A DNA stretch of 50,633 nucleotides from Bacteroidetes bacterium HGW-Bacteroidetes-17 (GCA_002840985.1 PHDM01000005.1:1-50633), one strand, 5' to 3'; numbered from the stretch's first letter, positions 7,168 to 15,872 are shown. Notes: generated by a model not told the origin, from the sequence alone. A program made the numbers and translations.

Positions 7168-9279
7168 ATGGCAGTAATTGGTAAAATTAGGAAGCACTCA
7201 GGATTATTGGTAATTGTTATTGGAGTTGCATTGGCAGCTTTTGTTTTAGGCGATCTCTCAAAAACTAATACAAAAAGAACAGACACCATAGGTGAGATTA
7301 ATGGCGAAAAAATTTCTTATCGCGAATTTAATAACAGGCTCGATCAAAACCTCGAATACGAAAAACAGCGCTTAGAGAAGCAAAGCCTTAGCGCAAATGA
7401 AAATTTCAACGTAAGGCAGATGACCTGGAATCAGTATCTGAATGATGTGATTATGGGTGAAGAGTATGCAAAAATTGGCCTTGATGTATCTTCAGATGAA
7501 TTATTTGAACTTGTGCAAGGGGCAAATCCTCACCGTTTTATTTTACAATATTTTGCCAATCCAAATACAGGTGAATTTGATCGAAATATTGTATTAAATT
7601 TTTTGCAAAACATAGATAATTTGGATCCGACTGCAACAACACAATGGTTGCAAATTGAAAAAGCGATCAAAAGTGATCAACTTTCACAAAAATTTATAAA
7701 CCTTGTAAAAAAAGGATATTACGTTCCTGCTGAAATTGCCAATTTTGAATTTAAAGCTCAAAACGAAAAAGTTAAAATTGAGTTAATTTCAACTTCATAT
7801 TTTGAAATTGCAGACAGTCTGGTAAGCGTTACCGAAAAAGAAATCGAAAAATACTATTCAGAACACCTTGCCGATTATCAGCAACAAGAAGAACAAAGAG
7901 ATATTGATTATGTAATGTTTGAGGTTAAACCTTCAGTTGAGGATCGTGTTAAAACAACCAATCAGGTGAATACTATTTTTGAAGAGTTTAAAAATACTCT
8001 CAATGTAATGACCTTTGTTAATTCTGTTTCTGATCGTCGTTATGATAGTAACTATTATAAAAAAGAAGAATTACCAGTTCAATTAGCCGAAACCTTGTTC
8101 GATGCAAAAGTTGGAACTTTTGTTGAGCCATATCTCGATAATGACGTGTACTATATGGCCAAATTATTGGATTCACAAGTCAGGGCTGATTCATTAAGCG
8201 CTACCCATGTGCTTATATCATACATCGGAGCTCAATACGCAGGTCCTGAAATCACACGAACACGTGAAGAGGCAAAAGCATTAGCCGATAGTATTTATAA
8301 TGTTGTAAAAGCGAATAAAAATAAAATTAATGAAATCGCGAAAGAAATGTCTGATGATCCGTCTGCCAAAGAAAATGACGGTGACACAGGATGGTTTCCT
8401 GATATGGGAATGGTTTCCTCATTCAATAATGCAATAATGGATAACGCATTGAACGATGTTGTTATCGCAGAAACTGCATTCGGTTATCACGTGATTAGAA
8501 TAATGGGTAAGAAAGGCTTTAATCAAAAAGTAAAGGTTGCTGTGATTGAAAGGGCAATTGAATCAAGCGGACAAACTTATCAGGATACCTATACCGAAGC
8601 AAGTAAATTTGCTGCTTTAGCTACAACTCCCGAAGCATTTGAAAATTCGACTATTGAGCAGGGGCTGAATAAACGCAGTGTTCCTGGATTACGTAAAATG
8701 AGTAATTATATAGCCGGAATTGAAAATCCCAGAAGTATTATCCAATGGGCCTTTAATGAAGAAACTACTGAAGGAATCATTTCACCTATTTTTGATTTAG
8801 ATGGAAAATATGTAGTAGCTCATTTAACCGGACTTCATCCAAAAGGAGATTTAGCTTTAGAAGATGTACGTGAATTAGTAAAAGCTCAGCTAATAAAAGA
8901 TAAGAAATATGAATATTTATTAAGCAGGGTTAACGGGAAAACTGATCTGAATCAAATTGCCTCTGAATTAGGAAAAATTCCGCAGGAAATTGAATTGACT
9001 TTTACTTCCCCAAATATTGAAATATATGGAAGAGAGCCAAAATTAGTTGGTAAAGCTTTTTCAATGCAAATTGGAGAGAATTCATCATTGTTTAAAGGGA
9101 ATAATGGAGTGTATGCTTTCAGTGTTATTGAAACAACTCCAGCTCCTGAAACTGCATTGCTCGATTTTTATAGAAATCAGTTAGTAATGATGTTGGAAAG
9201 CCGATTGGCAAACAACTCCCTTTTTCAGTCATTAGAAACCAATGCGAAAATTGAAGATAGCAGATATTTGTTTTACTAA
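7168..9279 (+). CDS. PpiD/SurA-like periplasmic peptidyl-prolyl isomerase, 703 aa
   Basis: An inner-membrane-anchored periplasmic foldase that helps newly exported proteins fold. Residues 12-29 are one transmembrane helix (GLLVIVIGVALAAFVLGD) after a short cytosolic start. A SurA/PpiD-type N-terminal chaperone domain follows (GEINGEKISYREFNNRL). A parvulin-type rotamase domain covers about residues 345-442, with ATHVLISYIG, AKEMSDDPSAKENDGDTGWFP and ETAFGYHVIRIMGKK. A second, weakly recognisable PPIase-like part and a helical C-terminus complete it. Size and layout match PpiD-like proteins of Bacteroidota (usually about 700 aa). It has its own promoter and ends in a strong hairpin. Confidence 0.88.
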   Translation: MAVIGKIRKHSGLLVIVIGVALAAFVLGDLSKTNTKRTDTIGEINGEKISYREFNNRLDQNLEYEKQRLEKQSLSANENFNVRQMTWNQYLNDVIMGEEYAKIGLDVSSDELFELVQGANPHRFILQYFANPNTGEFDRNIVLNFLQNIDNLDPTATTQWLQIEKAIKSDQLSQKFINLVKKGYYVPAEIANFEFKAQNEKVKIELISTSYFEIADSLVSVTEKEIEKYYSEHLADYQQQEEQRDIDYVMFEVKPSVEDRVKTTNQVNTIFEEFKNTLNVMTFVNSVSDRRYDSNYYKKEELPVQLAETLFDAKVGTFVEPYLDNDVYYMAKLLDSQVRADSLSATHVLISYIGAQYAGPEITRTREEAKALADSIYNVVKANKNKINEIAKEMSDDPSAKENDGDTGWFPDMGMVSSFNNAIMDNALNDVVIAETAFGYHVIRIMGKKGFNQKVKVAVIERAIESSGQTYQDTYTEASKFAALATTPEAFENSTIEQGLNKRSVPGLRKMSNYIAGIENPRSIIQWAFNEETTEGIISPIFDLDGKYVVAHLTGLHPKGDLALEDVRELVKAQLIKDKKYEYLLSRVNGKTDLNQIASELGKIPQEIELTFTSPNIEIYGREPKLVGKAFSMQIGENSSLFKGNNGVYAFSVIETTPAPETALLDFYRNQLVMMLESRLANNSLFQSLETNAKIEDSRYLFY

Positions 9280-9297
9280 GAAAAAATATTAAATATT

Positions 9298-9329
9298 AAA
9301 AGGTGGCAATTTTATTGTCACCTTTTTTT
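9298..9329 (+). terminator. Terminator between the PpiD-like gene and rodA
   Basis: Hairpin GGTGGCAA-TTTTA-TTGTCACC (one G-T pair) flanked by A's on the left and T7 on the right. It serves the plus-strand foldase gene and, through the A run, can also stop the convergent rodA transcript, whose stop codon overlaps its edge. Confidence 0.85.
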
Positions 9330-10587
9330 ATAGGTTTTCAAGGCGTGATGCATCTTGCCTGATAAAGATAAAAAGGAGTATTGTAAATGCCCACAGAGAT
9401 GATCCACCATAGCTCAGGAAAGGTAAAGGGATTCCTATAATTGGAGCAAGCCCAATGGTCATTCCAATATTCACTACAAAATGAAAAAATAAAATAGAGG
9501 CGACTCCATAACCATAAATCCTACTGAAAGCCGAACGCTGTCGCTCGGCAAGGATTATTAACCTTATAATTAACCAAATAAATAAGCTTACTACTACAGT
9601 ACTTCCGAATAAACCCCACTCTTCTCCTACCGTACAAAAAATAAAATCAGTACTTTGCTCAGGTACAAAATTAAATTTGGTTTGAGTACCTTTTAAAAAT
9701 CCTTTACCAAAAAGGCCACCACTTCCTATTGCAATTTTCGACTGATTAACATTGTACCCAGCTCCTTTCGGATCAGATTCCTTTCCTATTAGAACATTGA
9801 TCCTCTTTTTTTGGTGCGGTTCAAGAATGTTGTCAAATGCATAATCAACACTAAGAATATAAGTGGAGCCAACAAGAAGTATTAACAAAACAGCCAAAAT
9901 ACTTTTTTTGCTTTTTCTGATTCTTAAATAGAATAAAATGAGAATCCCGGAAAGAAGGGCGATGACAACATACGTATTCAATAGTAGCGTGATGATAAAC
10001 AAAACTACAGCCATGACTCCAAAAATTAAAAATTTGGATGAAAGCCCTTCCCTGTAAAGTACAATTATTAAAGAGCTAAATACCAGAGCTGAACCCGTTT
10101 CGGGTTGCAGTAATATAAGTATAACAGGAATAGAAATAATAAGACCTGCCTTAAATATACTGTTAAATCGTCGAAGATTTACATTCTGACCACTCAAAAA
10201 TTTAGCAAGAACCAAAGCACAGGTAAATTTTGCAAATTCTGATGGCTGAAGTGCAAATCCTCCAATTTGGAACCACGATCTTGATCCTGATATTTTTGTT
10301 CCAATGACCAGTACGGCCAATAAAAAAATGATCCCAATTACATATAATAAGTAAGAAAAAGCTGAAAACAGCTTTGCATCGATAAGTAAAATAGCAAAAG
10401 CAATAATAAGAGCAGCAGCAATCCAGAGCAATTGTTTACCATAGCGCTGAGAAAGATCAATTATATTGCGATGTGCTTCATCATAAATAGCCGAATAAAT
10501 ACTCAACCATCCAATCATAACCAGTATCAGGTAAAGAAATACGGTTATCCAATCAATATTTAAGAAGGTTCCTGTTCTTGCTCTCAA
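9328..10587 (-). CDS. rodA: Rod shape-determining protein RodA (SEDS glycosyltransferase)
   Basis: A SEDS-family peptidoglycan polymerase that works with PBP2 in cell elongation. The sequence is polytopic with about ten membrane segments and has the family signatures GSRSWFQIGGFALQPSEFAK, the long extracytoplasmic loop with GSGGLFGKGFLKGTQTKFNFVPEQSTDFIF, and the C-terminal IPLPFLSYGGSS. Length of 419 aa is normal. The start is TTG at 10585-10587, overlapping the mrdA stop as TTGA. The alternative later codons would cut into the first helix, and FLNIDWITVFLYLILVM fits the expected N-terminus. It is therefore translationally coupled to PBP2. Confidence 0.95.
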   Translation of the reverse strand: MRARTGTFLNIDWITVFLYLILVMIGWLSIYSAIYDEAHRNIIDLSQRYGKQLLWIAAALIIAFAILLIDAKLFSAFSYLLYVIGIIFLLAVLVIGTKISGSRSWFQIGGFALQPSEFAKFTCALVLAKFLSGQNVNLRRFNSIFKAGLIISIPVILILLQPETGSALVFSSLIIVLYREGLSSKFLIFGVMAVVLFIITLLLNTYVVIALLSGILILFYLRIRKSKKSILAVLLILLVGSTYILSVDYAFDNILEPHQKKRINVLIGKESDPKGAGYNVNQSKIAIGSGGLFGKGFLKGTQTKFNFVPEQSTDFIFCTVGEEWGLFGSTVVVSLFIWLIIRLIILAERQRSAFSRIYGYGVASILFFHFVVNIGMTIGLAPIIGIPLPFLSYGGSSLWAFTILLFIFIRQDASRLENL

Positions 10588-12398
10588 CGTTTGTTTTTTA
10601 TTAAAACCGTGGTTAACATTTTTTCTTCAGTTGCAGTGTGCTTAACAGTTCCATTCAGGTACTTTTCAATCATTAAGCTTGCAATGGGTGCTGCCCAGGT
10701 TGCTCCGAAACCACTATTTTCAACTACAACAGAAATGGCAATTTTCGGATTATCACGAGGAGCAAAAGCAATAAATACGGCATGGTTTTCGCCAAATGGA
10801 TTTTCAGAGGTTCCGGTCTTGCCACACATTTGCAAACTATCAATACGATACCATCTGGCTGATCCGCTTTCGCCCGCGTAAACCAGGGCCATTCCTTCAA
10901 TAACGGTTTCGTAATGCTCTCTTGGAATCTTGTTACGGATAGGTTCATTAAATGCAGCATTGGGATTGCCATCGATGGAAGTTACAAAATGAGGAGGTAA
11001 ATAATAACCCCGGTTTGCAATTAGGGCAGCTTCGTTTGCTAGTTGTAATGGTGTCAACTCAATCTCACCCTGGCCTATCGAAAGTGATCTGATTGTAATG
11101 ACCTTCCATCCGTTTTTACCATAATATTTATCGAAATATGAAAAATCAGGTAAATTACCATTTTTCTGTCCAATGATGTCAGACGACAGTTTTTGACCGA
11201 TCCCAAATTCACTCATTTGGCTACGCCAATTTTCATAAGCTTGCTGAATTGTTGCATACTTCTTTTGTTCAATGATAGATTTAAAAACTTTATAGAAATA
11301 TGGGTTGCACGACTGTTCTATAGCATGATTCAGGTCGAGTGGGGAATAATGATTGTGGCTGCAAACAATGGGAGAGGAATGAACTCCCTGACAAGCATAT
11401 CGCGTATCCGAATTTAATACACCGTCGTTCAATCCGATCAGGGTATTTAATAGTTTAAAGGTTGAACCAGGAGGATACTGCGCCATAATTGCCCTGTTAA
11501 AAAGAGGTTCTAAACTATCACTACTTAGGTTTTTAAAATTAGAACTTCTGATACGCCCGATTAATAAATTAGGATCATAGGCTGGGCTGGATACCATACT
11601 CAAGATTTCACCTGTCGATGGTTCAATGGCTACGATACTGCCCTTTTTGCCATTCATTAAAAGCTCTCCATAAGCTTGCAATTCGGCATCAATAGAAATT
11701 TGTAAATCCTTACCCGTGTTCGACATGGTATCAAATCGGCCTTCCAAGTAAGTGCCTTTCTCCCGATTGAAAACATCAACCAATTTGTACTTAATCCCCT
11801 TCTCTCCCCGAAGTTCTGTTTCATAAAATTTTTCAATTCCATTTTTCCCTATATAATCGCCCGAATTATAGTATGGATTATTGCTTACTTCATTTTGTGT
11901 TACCTCACCAATATATCCTAAAATATGAGCCGCAATAGGTCTGGGATACTTTCTTAAAGTTCTGGACTGAACAAAAAAACCAGGAAATTTATACAATCGT
12001 TCTTCAAGATAACCAAAATCTTCCTTGGAGATTTGTTCAAGAAAAATGGATGGTTTGACGTTGGAGTAGCTTTTCGCTTTGTAAAGCAACTCAAGAAAGG
12101 TATTATTGTCGATCTTTAATAACTTACATAATTCTGCCGTATCAATATCAATTACCTGATTGGGCGTTACAAAAAGGTCATATGAAGCCTCATTGTATAC
12201 TAACAATTCTCCGTTTCTGTCTTTGATCAGCCCCCTTGCAGGATAGATGGTGATCTTTCTCAGAACATTATTTTCGGCAGAAAGCTTATATCTATTATCT
12301 ATCACCTGAAGAAAAAATAATCGAGCCATAAAAATAATCCCAATTATTACGATGATCGTAATGATAACTGTTTTCCTATGGGCGTACGATTTTGTCAT
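10584..12398 (-). CDS. mrdA: Penicillin-binding protein 2 (peptidoglycan transpeptidase)
   Basis: Class B PBP that crosslinks peptidoglycan during elongation, paired with RodA. An N-terminal membrane anchor (residues ~10-31) precedes the dimerisation/pedestal region (ARGLIKDRNGELLVYN, IAAHILGYIGEV). The transpeptidase domain carries S312-TFK as the acylation motif, SCN (in EQSCNPYF) as S-x-N, and KTGTSE as the K-T-G box. At 604 aa it is typical. The pair mrdA-rodA is intact, but mreB, mreC and mreD, which usually precede it in Bacteroidota, are absent from the 131-nt upstream gap and beyond it. Beta-lactam binding is family knowledge. Confidence 0.95.
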   Translation of the reverse strand: MTKSYAHRKTVIITIIVIIGIIFMARLFFLQVIDNRYKLSAENNVLRKITIYPARGLIKDRNGELLVYNEASYDLFVTPNQVIDIDTAELCKLLKIDNNTFLELLYKAKSYSNVKPSIFLEQISKEDFGYLEERLYKFPGFFVQSRTLRKYPRPIAAHILGYIGEVTQNEVSNNPYYNSGDYIGKNGIEKFYETELRGEKGIKYKLVDVFNREKGTYLEGRFDTMSNTGKDLQISIDAELQAYGELLMNGKKGSIVAIEPSTGEILSMVSSPAYDPNLLIGRIRSSNFKNLSSDSLEPLFNRAIMAQYPPGSTFKLLNTLIGLNDGVLNSDTRYACQGVHSSPIVCSHNHYSPLDLNHAIEQSCNPYFYKVFKSIIEQKKYATIQQAYENWRSQMSEFGIGQKLSSDIIGQKNGNLPDFSYFDKYYGKNGWKVITIRSLSIGQGEIELTPLQLANEAALIANRGYYLPPHFVTSIDGNPNAAFNEPIRNKIPREHYETVIEGMALVYAGESGSARWYRIDSLQMCGKTGTSENPFGENHAVFIAFAPRDNPKIAISVVVENSGFGATWAAPIASLMIEKYLNGTVKHTATEEKMLTTVLIKNKR

Positions 12399-12520
12399 TC
12401 AGTTAGTTCAATTTGTAAAGATTTAAATTGCTATTGTGCTATCAGAAATGATGTTATGTATACGACTATTACCATATCTTTAGTTCAATAAAGTTATAAA
12501 TTTATATCCATACAATTGAT

Positions 12521-12528
12521 TAATTTTG
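12521..12528 (+). promoter_or_regulatory. -7 promoter element (TAATTTTG) before the LuxE-family gene
   Basis: Exact TAnnTTTG ending 7 nt before the ATG at 12536. A GTG two nt downstream of it (12530) also opens the frame, but it would lie at or before the transcription start. The ATG is therefore preferred. Confidence 0.5.
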
Positions 12529-12535
12529 TGTGAAG

Positions 12536-13528
12536 ATGGGAGAAATAAATTCATTTACAGATAATATTTTTAAAATTCGTAAAGAAAGAGAATTTGAAGA
12601 TCTGGCTCTGCAAATTTTCAAATATCAATTTCAAAATAATGAAGTTTATCAAATGTATATTGAAACTTTGGGTTTGGATATAACTAAAATTAGAGAAATC
12701 AAAGACATTCCGTTTCTTCCTATTGATTTTTTCAAAACACATATGGTTGTCAGTTCAACCCAAATACCAGAACAAATATTTACAAGTAGTGGAACTGGCG
12801 GTAGTTTGCAAAGCAAACATTTTGTTACTGATATTGAGGTTTATTTTCAATCGTTCTTGAAAGGATTCTCGCACCATTATGGAGAAGTAAACAATTATTG
12901 TCTTCTGGCTTTATTGCCTTCATATCTCGAACGAGAAGGATCTTCATTGGTATTTATGGTCAATGAGCTCATTAAGCAAAGTAATCATGCTGAAAGCGGA
13001 TTTTATTTAGATAATCATGCCGAACTTATTGAGATGCTGAATTCGGAAAATCTCAAAAACAAAAAAGTTCTGCTGATAGGAGTGAGCTATGCACTACTCG
13101 ACTTAGTTGAAAATTTTAGCGTAAGGCATCCAAATTTAATAGTGATGGAAACCGGAGGAATGAAAGGTCGCCGCAAGGAACTCATCAGAGAGGAACTTCA
13201 TGAAATTCTTAAAAAAGGATTTGGGATTGATTTCATTCATTCTGAATATGGTATGACCGAACTGTTGTCTCAGGCATATTCATCCGGCAAAGGCATTTTT
13301 ACCACTCCCCCGTGGATGAAAATATTAGTTCGTGATCCTAATGATCCATTTCAACTATTGGAAAATGGTCAATCCGGAGGCATTAATGTAATTGATTTAG
13401 CAAATCTTAATTCATGTTCTTTTATTATGACACAAGATTTAGGCAGAATTACAAATGGAAATAGATTTGAAGTTTTAGGAAGGTTTGATTCGAGTGATAT
13501 CAGAGGATGTAATTTGCTGGTAGATTGA
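12536..13528 (+). CDS. LuxE-family acyl-protein synthetase/acyltransferase
   Basis: Belongs to the LuxE / adenylate-forming superfamily, which activates acyl groups with ATP or transfers them through a cysteine. Visible are the glycine-rich FTSSGTGGSLQSKHFVTD loop (around residue 83), the conserved METGGMKGRRKELIREELHEIL block, and HSEYGMTELLSQAYS, which matches the YGxTE adenylate-binding motif of acyl-CoA ligases. The small C-terminal lid is present (EVLGRFDSSDIRGCNLLV). No reductase (LuxC) or luciferase genes are nearby, so bioluminescence is not implied; the acyl substrate is unknown. The start at ATG 12536 is chosen over GTG 12530 because of the promoter position. Confidence 0.8.
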   Translation: MGEINSFTDNIFKIRKEREFEDLALQIFKYQFQNNEVYQMYIETLGLDITKIREIKDIPFLPIDFFKTHMVVSSTQIPEQIFTSSGTGGSLQSKHFVTDIEVYFQSFLKGFSHHYGEVNNYCLLALLPSYLEREGSSLVFMVNELIKQSNHAESGFYLDNHAELIEMLNSENLKNKKVLLIGVSYALLDLVENFSVRHPNLIVMETGGMKGRRKELIREELHEILKKGFGIDFIHSEYGMTELLSQAYSSGKGIFTTPPWMKILVRDPNDPFQLLENGQSGGINVIDLANLNSCSFIMTQDLGRITNGNRFEVLGRFDSSDIRGCNLLVD

Positions 13529-13532
13529 TGTT

Positions 13533-13970
13533 TTATGTGTTAAGATTGGGAATCTTTTGAAATGCCACATTCAAAATATGGCCATGATCAAATGCTAACT
13601 CAGGTAACTGAGAAATTTTGAACCAGGCTGCATTTTTTGCATCATCCCCGGCTTCAACTTCCTCTTGTTCATGATGAGTTCCCCAAAATATAATTGAAAT
13701 TGTTCTTCCGCGAGGATCTCTTCCGGGTTTACCAAAAGTTTGCAGTTGAAAAAGCTCTATGTTTTTTAAGCCGGTTTCCTCTGCAAGTTCACGATATGCT
13801 GCTTCGATCAGATCTTCATCCATCTCAACAAATCCACCTGGTAGGGCCCAGATGTCTTTAAAGGGGTCATATTTACGTTGAATTAGCAAAATCTGAAGCT
13901 CAGGCTTTTTTCTGAATATCAGGCAATCAACTGTAACCGCAGGACGGGGATAATCGTAAGTATAACTCAT
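13533..13970 (-). CDS. Nudix hydrolase, 145 aa
   Basis: Hydrolyses a nucleoside diphosphate linked to another moiety. The Nudix box is intact: GGFVEMDEDLIEAAYRELAEETG, matching G-x5-E-x7-REUxEExGU. The start MSYTYDYPRPAVTVDCLIFRKKPELQILLIQRKYDPFKDIWALPGG is typical of the ADP-ribose pyrophosphatase/NrtR-N subgroup, but there is no C-terminal winged helix, so it is an enzyme rather than an NrtR regulator. Exact substrate cannot be told. It converges with the LuxE-family gene with only 4 nt between stops, and a strong hairpin lies just upstream of its start. Confidence 0.9.
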   Translation of the reverse strand: MSYTYDYPRPAVTVDCLIFRKKPELQILLIQRKYDPFKDIWALPGGFVEMDEDLIEAAYRELAEETGLKNIELFQLQTFGKPGRDPRGRTISIIFWGTHHEQEEVEAGDDAKNAAWFKISQLPELAFDHGHILNVAFQKIPNLNT

Positions 13971-13997
13971 TAGATTTCAAATTGAAGTATAAATATA

Positions 13998-14203
13998 CTA
14001 AAAAACCTCCCATTTCTGGGAGGTTTTAATGCACCAAATATTTAACTAACATGAAATTGCAATCACAAAACCAATATAGATTTTGTGAAATCCTTTTTAA
14101 TTATGGTCAACATAACCATCTTTGAGTCTAAACTATAAAGAACCTCGATAATATTAAATTAAAGACGACTCCAGTAAAAAGTAAAGGTTGACGGTTAAAG
14201 TAA
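13998..14203 (-). ncRNA. Candidate small RNA between rsmI and the Nudix gene
   Basis: The 406-nt gap 13971-14376 holds no convincing gene, but on the minus strand a perfect TAAATTTG element (14215-14208) is followed about 200 nt later by a perfect 11-bp hairpin with a T run. Inside the interval are two further stems: TCACAAAA/TTTTGTGA with a 10-nt loop (14063-14088) and ATGGT/ACCAT (14103-14119). The only reading frame seen is an 18-codon one. It could instead be the 3' UTR of rsmI. No known RNA family was recognised. Confidence 0.35.
14002..14027 (-). terminator. Strong terminator downstream of rsmI / candidate sRNA
   Basis: Perfect 11-bp stem AAAACCTCCCA/TGGGAGGTTTT around the tetraloop GAAA (minus-strand reading), with six T's following on the minus strand. 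It ends transcripts coming from rsmI or from the small-RNA candidate before they reach the Nudix gene. Confidence 0.85.
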
Positions 14204-14207
14204 TAAC

Positions 14208-14215
14208 CAAATTTA
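14208..14215 (-). promoter_or_regulatory. -7 promoter element (TAAATTTG) for the candidate sRNA
   Basis: Exact TAnnTTTG on the minus strand inside a gene-free gap, about 190 nt ahead of a strong terminator. No correctly spaced -33 TTTG was seen. Confidence 0.35.
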
Positions 14216-14376
14216 TGCCAAACTTCTATGTGGTTGAATATCAGCAAATCAAACTGTGTTAATTTTCCGAAAAGTGTTCGTTAATTTTGTACGGTTGTAC
14301 ATGAGCGTACACGGATTTACAAATTACAAGGGAAATTTTAGGGTATTATAAGCAATTCCTATTCATCAATATTAAA

Positions 14377-15057
14377 TTACTTTGCCTTGGTTTTACCTTC
14401 GAGGATGATTACAATTTCACCTTTTATGGTTTTATTTTTAAAATGGGTATATACTTCTTCGATGGTCCCCCGGGCATTTTCTTCGAAAACTTTTGTTAAT
14501 TCTCTCGATACGCAAATTTTTCTATCCGCTCCGAAAACCTCCTTAAATTGCTCCAGTGTTTTTAGCAGGCGATGAGGTGATTCATAAAAAATCATCGTAT
14601 AGCTTTGATCAGCCAATTGTTCAAGTTTTGTTTTTCGCCCTTTTTTTACAGGTAAAAATCCTTCAAAAACAAATCGATCAGACGACAGTCCGGATTGGAC
14701 CAATGCGGGAACAAAAGCTGTTGCACCGGGTAAACACTCAACTTCAACACCAGCCTCTATACATGCTCTGACCAAATAAAATCCCGGGTCGGAAATCCCG
14801 GGAGTACCTGCATCGGAAATAAGTGCAATGCTATCGCCATTTATTAATTGCTCAACAATGGATTTGGTAGCCTGATGTTCATTGAACTGATGATGTGAAC
14901 GGATACGGTTGCTTATTTGGTGATGTTTAAGTAGAATCCCTGATTTTCTGGTATCTTCTGCCAAAATCAAATCTACTTCTTTTAATATCCTAATGGCTCG
15001 CAGACTAATGTCTTCAAGATTTCCAATAGGGCTGGGTACAAGATAAAGTTTTGACAT
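14377..15057 (-). CDS. rsmI: 16S rRNA (cytidine1402-2'-O)-methyltransferase RsmI
   Basis: Methylates the 2'-OH of C1402 in 16S rRNA using S-adenosylmethionine, tuning the ribosomal P site. The tetrapyrrole-methylase fold is shown by LYLVPSPIGNLEDISLRA at the start, the LAEDTRKSGILLKHH segment, the SAM-binding LISDAGTPGISDPGFYLVRA, GATAFVPALVQSGL, and the FYESPHRLLKTLEQ block. All are RsmI hallmarks. The C-terminal GEIVIILEG completes the catalytic domain; the extra RsmI C-terminal helical domain of E. coli is absent, as is usual in 220-230-aa Bacteroidota versions. It follows the 264-aa protein by 20 nt on the same strand. Confidence 0.93.
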   Translation of the reverse strand: MSKLYLVPSPIGNLEDISLRAIRILKEVDLILAEDTRKSGILLKHHQISNRIRSHHQFNEHQATKSIVEQLINGDSIALISDAGTPGISDPGFYLVRACIEAGVEVECLPGATAFVPALVQSGLSSDRFVFEGFLPVKKGRKTKLEQLADQSYTMIFYESPHRLLKTLEQFKEVFGADRKICVSRELTKVFEENARGTIEEVYTHFKNKTIKGEIVIILEGKTKAK

Positions 15058-15077
15058 GTTTGTTTTTTTTAATTAAT

Positions 15078-15872
15078 CTAGCTGATTGTATATTTACGGT
15101 TCACAATTGTTTTTAACCTGATGACAACCTCATCTTTTTCATCCCAATCAAATTGTTCCTTAAATTGATTAAAAGCTGAAATTGCTCCATGATAATTGCT
15201 TGCCAAATTTAACTGATCAATCGATTGATTATAATCTTTTAAATTTCCTGCAAATAATTCGTTAATAAACAAAAATTTGTCATTAATCCCGATCGCTGCT
15301 TTTATGTCGCTAATTTTATTTTGCTGAATTCGATCAGCAAGTCTGGGGTCCTGACCTTCACTTAACTTGTCTGCAACGCTTTGCTTTGCTTCCGAAAATA
15401 AATCTGAGTTTGGATGAATAAAAATTTCTTTTTCTTTTGGATCTTCCATTTTTCGATTTAATGAAAAACTAACAACAGGTATTTCATGATCATTCTTGAT
15501 TGCTGGTTCCAGTTTAGGTTTAATTATAGACTCGGTATTTTGAACAATATCTGGTTTCGGGGGTACTGGCTCAGAGGGTTTTATTTCTACAACAGGTTGA
15601 TGTTCCTTTAATTGTGTAACAATTTTATCCTCTTTTACCGATTCGATTACTTTTTCAGGATTCTTCTGTTCAGGTTTTGAAATATCTTCCTCTAAATGTT
15701 TGATCTGATCGAGGATATGGATTGTTTCATAAAGTTTTAACACATTTTTTTTGAGCAAATCAATGTATAGCTGAGGAATTTCACCTTTTTGTGTTTTTAA
15801 CATCTCCGTTTGTTCGTTGATGAGGTCCAGCAGTTCAATCATCGCATTTTTAGAGGTATCTAATTTATCCAT
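15078..15872 (-). CDS. Uncharacterised Bacteroidota protein, 264 aa
   Basis: No signal peptide or membrane segment. Residues 1-65 form a helical, coiled-coil-like N-terminus (NAMIELLDLINEQTEMLKTQ, LKLYETIHILDQIKHLEED). Residues ~70-165 are a low-complexity Lys/Glu/Pro linker. The C-terminal ~90 residues are more ordered, with LADRIQQNKISDIKAAIGINDKFLFINELF, NYHGAISAFNQF and WDEKDEVVIRLKTIVNRKY. The C-terminal block looks like a module I recall from hypothetical proteins of this phylum; no function is known. It is the first gene of a two-gene unit with rsmI and has an upstream TATTTTTG element. Confidence 0.6.
   Translation of the reverse strand: MDKLDTSKNAMIELLDLINEQTEMLKTQKGEIPQLYIDLLKKNVLKLYETIHILDQIKHLEEDISKPEQKNPEKVIESVKEDKIVTQLKEHQPVVEIKPSEPVPPKPDIVQNTESIIKPKLEPAIKNDHEIPVVSFSLNRKMEDPKEKEIFIHPNSDLFSEAKQSVADKLSEGQDPRLADRIQQNKISDIKAAIGINDKFLFINELFAGNLKDYNQSIDQLNLASNYHGAISAFNQFKEQFDWDEKDEVVIRLKTIVNRKYTIS

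Noticed and set aside
10591-10881. Plus-strand 96-aa reading frame inside mrdA
   Set aside because: Antisense to the transpeptidase domain; its residues mirror conserved PBP2 motifs.
12536-13528. Part of a lux bioluminescence operon
   Set aside because: Only a LuxE-like gene is present; no luxC, luxD, luxA or luxB nearby.
14041-14127. Tiny plus-strand ORF (24 codons) in the rsmI gap
   Set aside because: No promoter on that strand just upstream, no conservation evidence, and the other strand has a better-supported RNA candidate.
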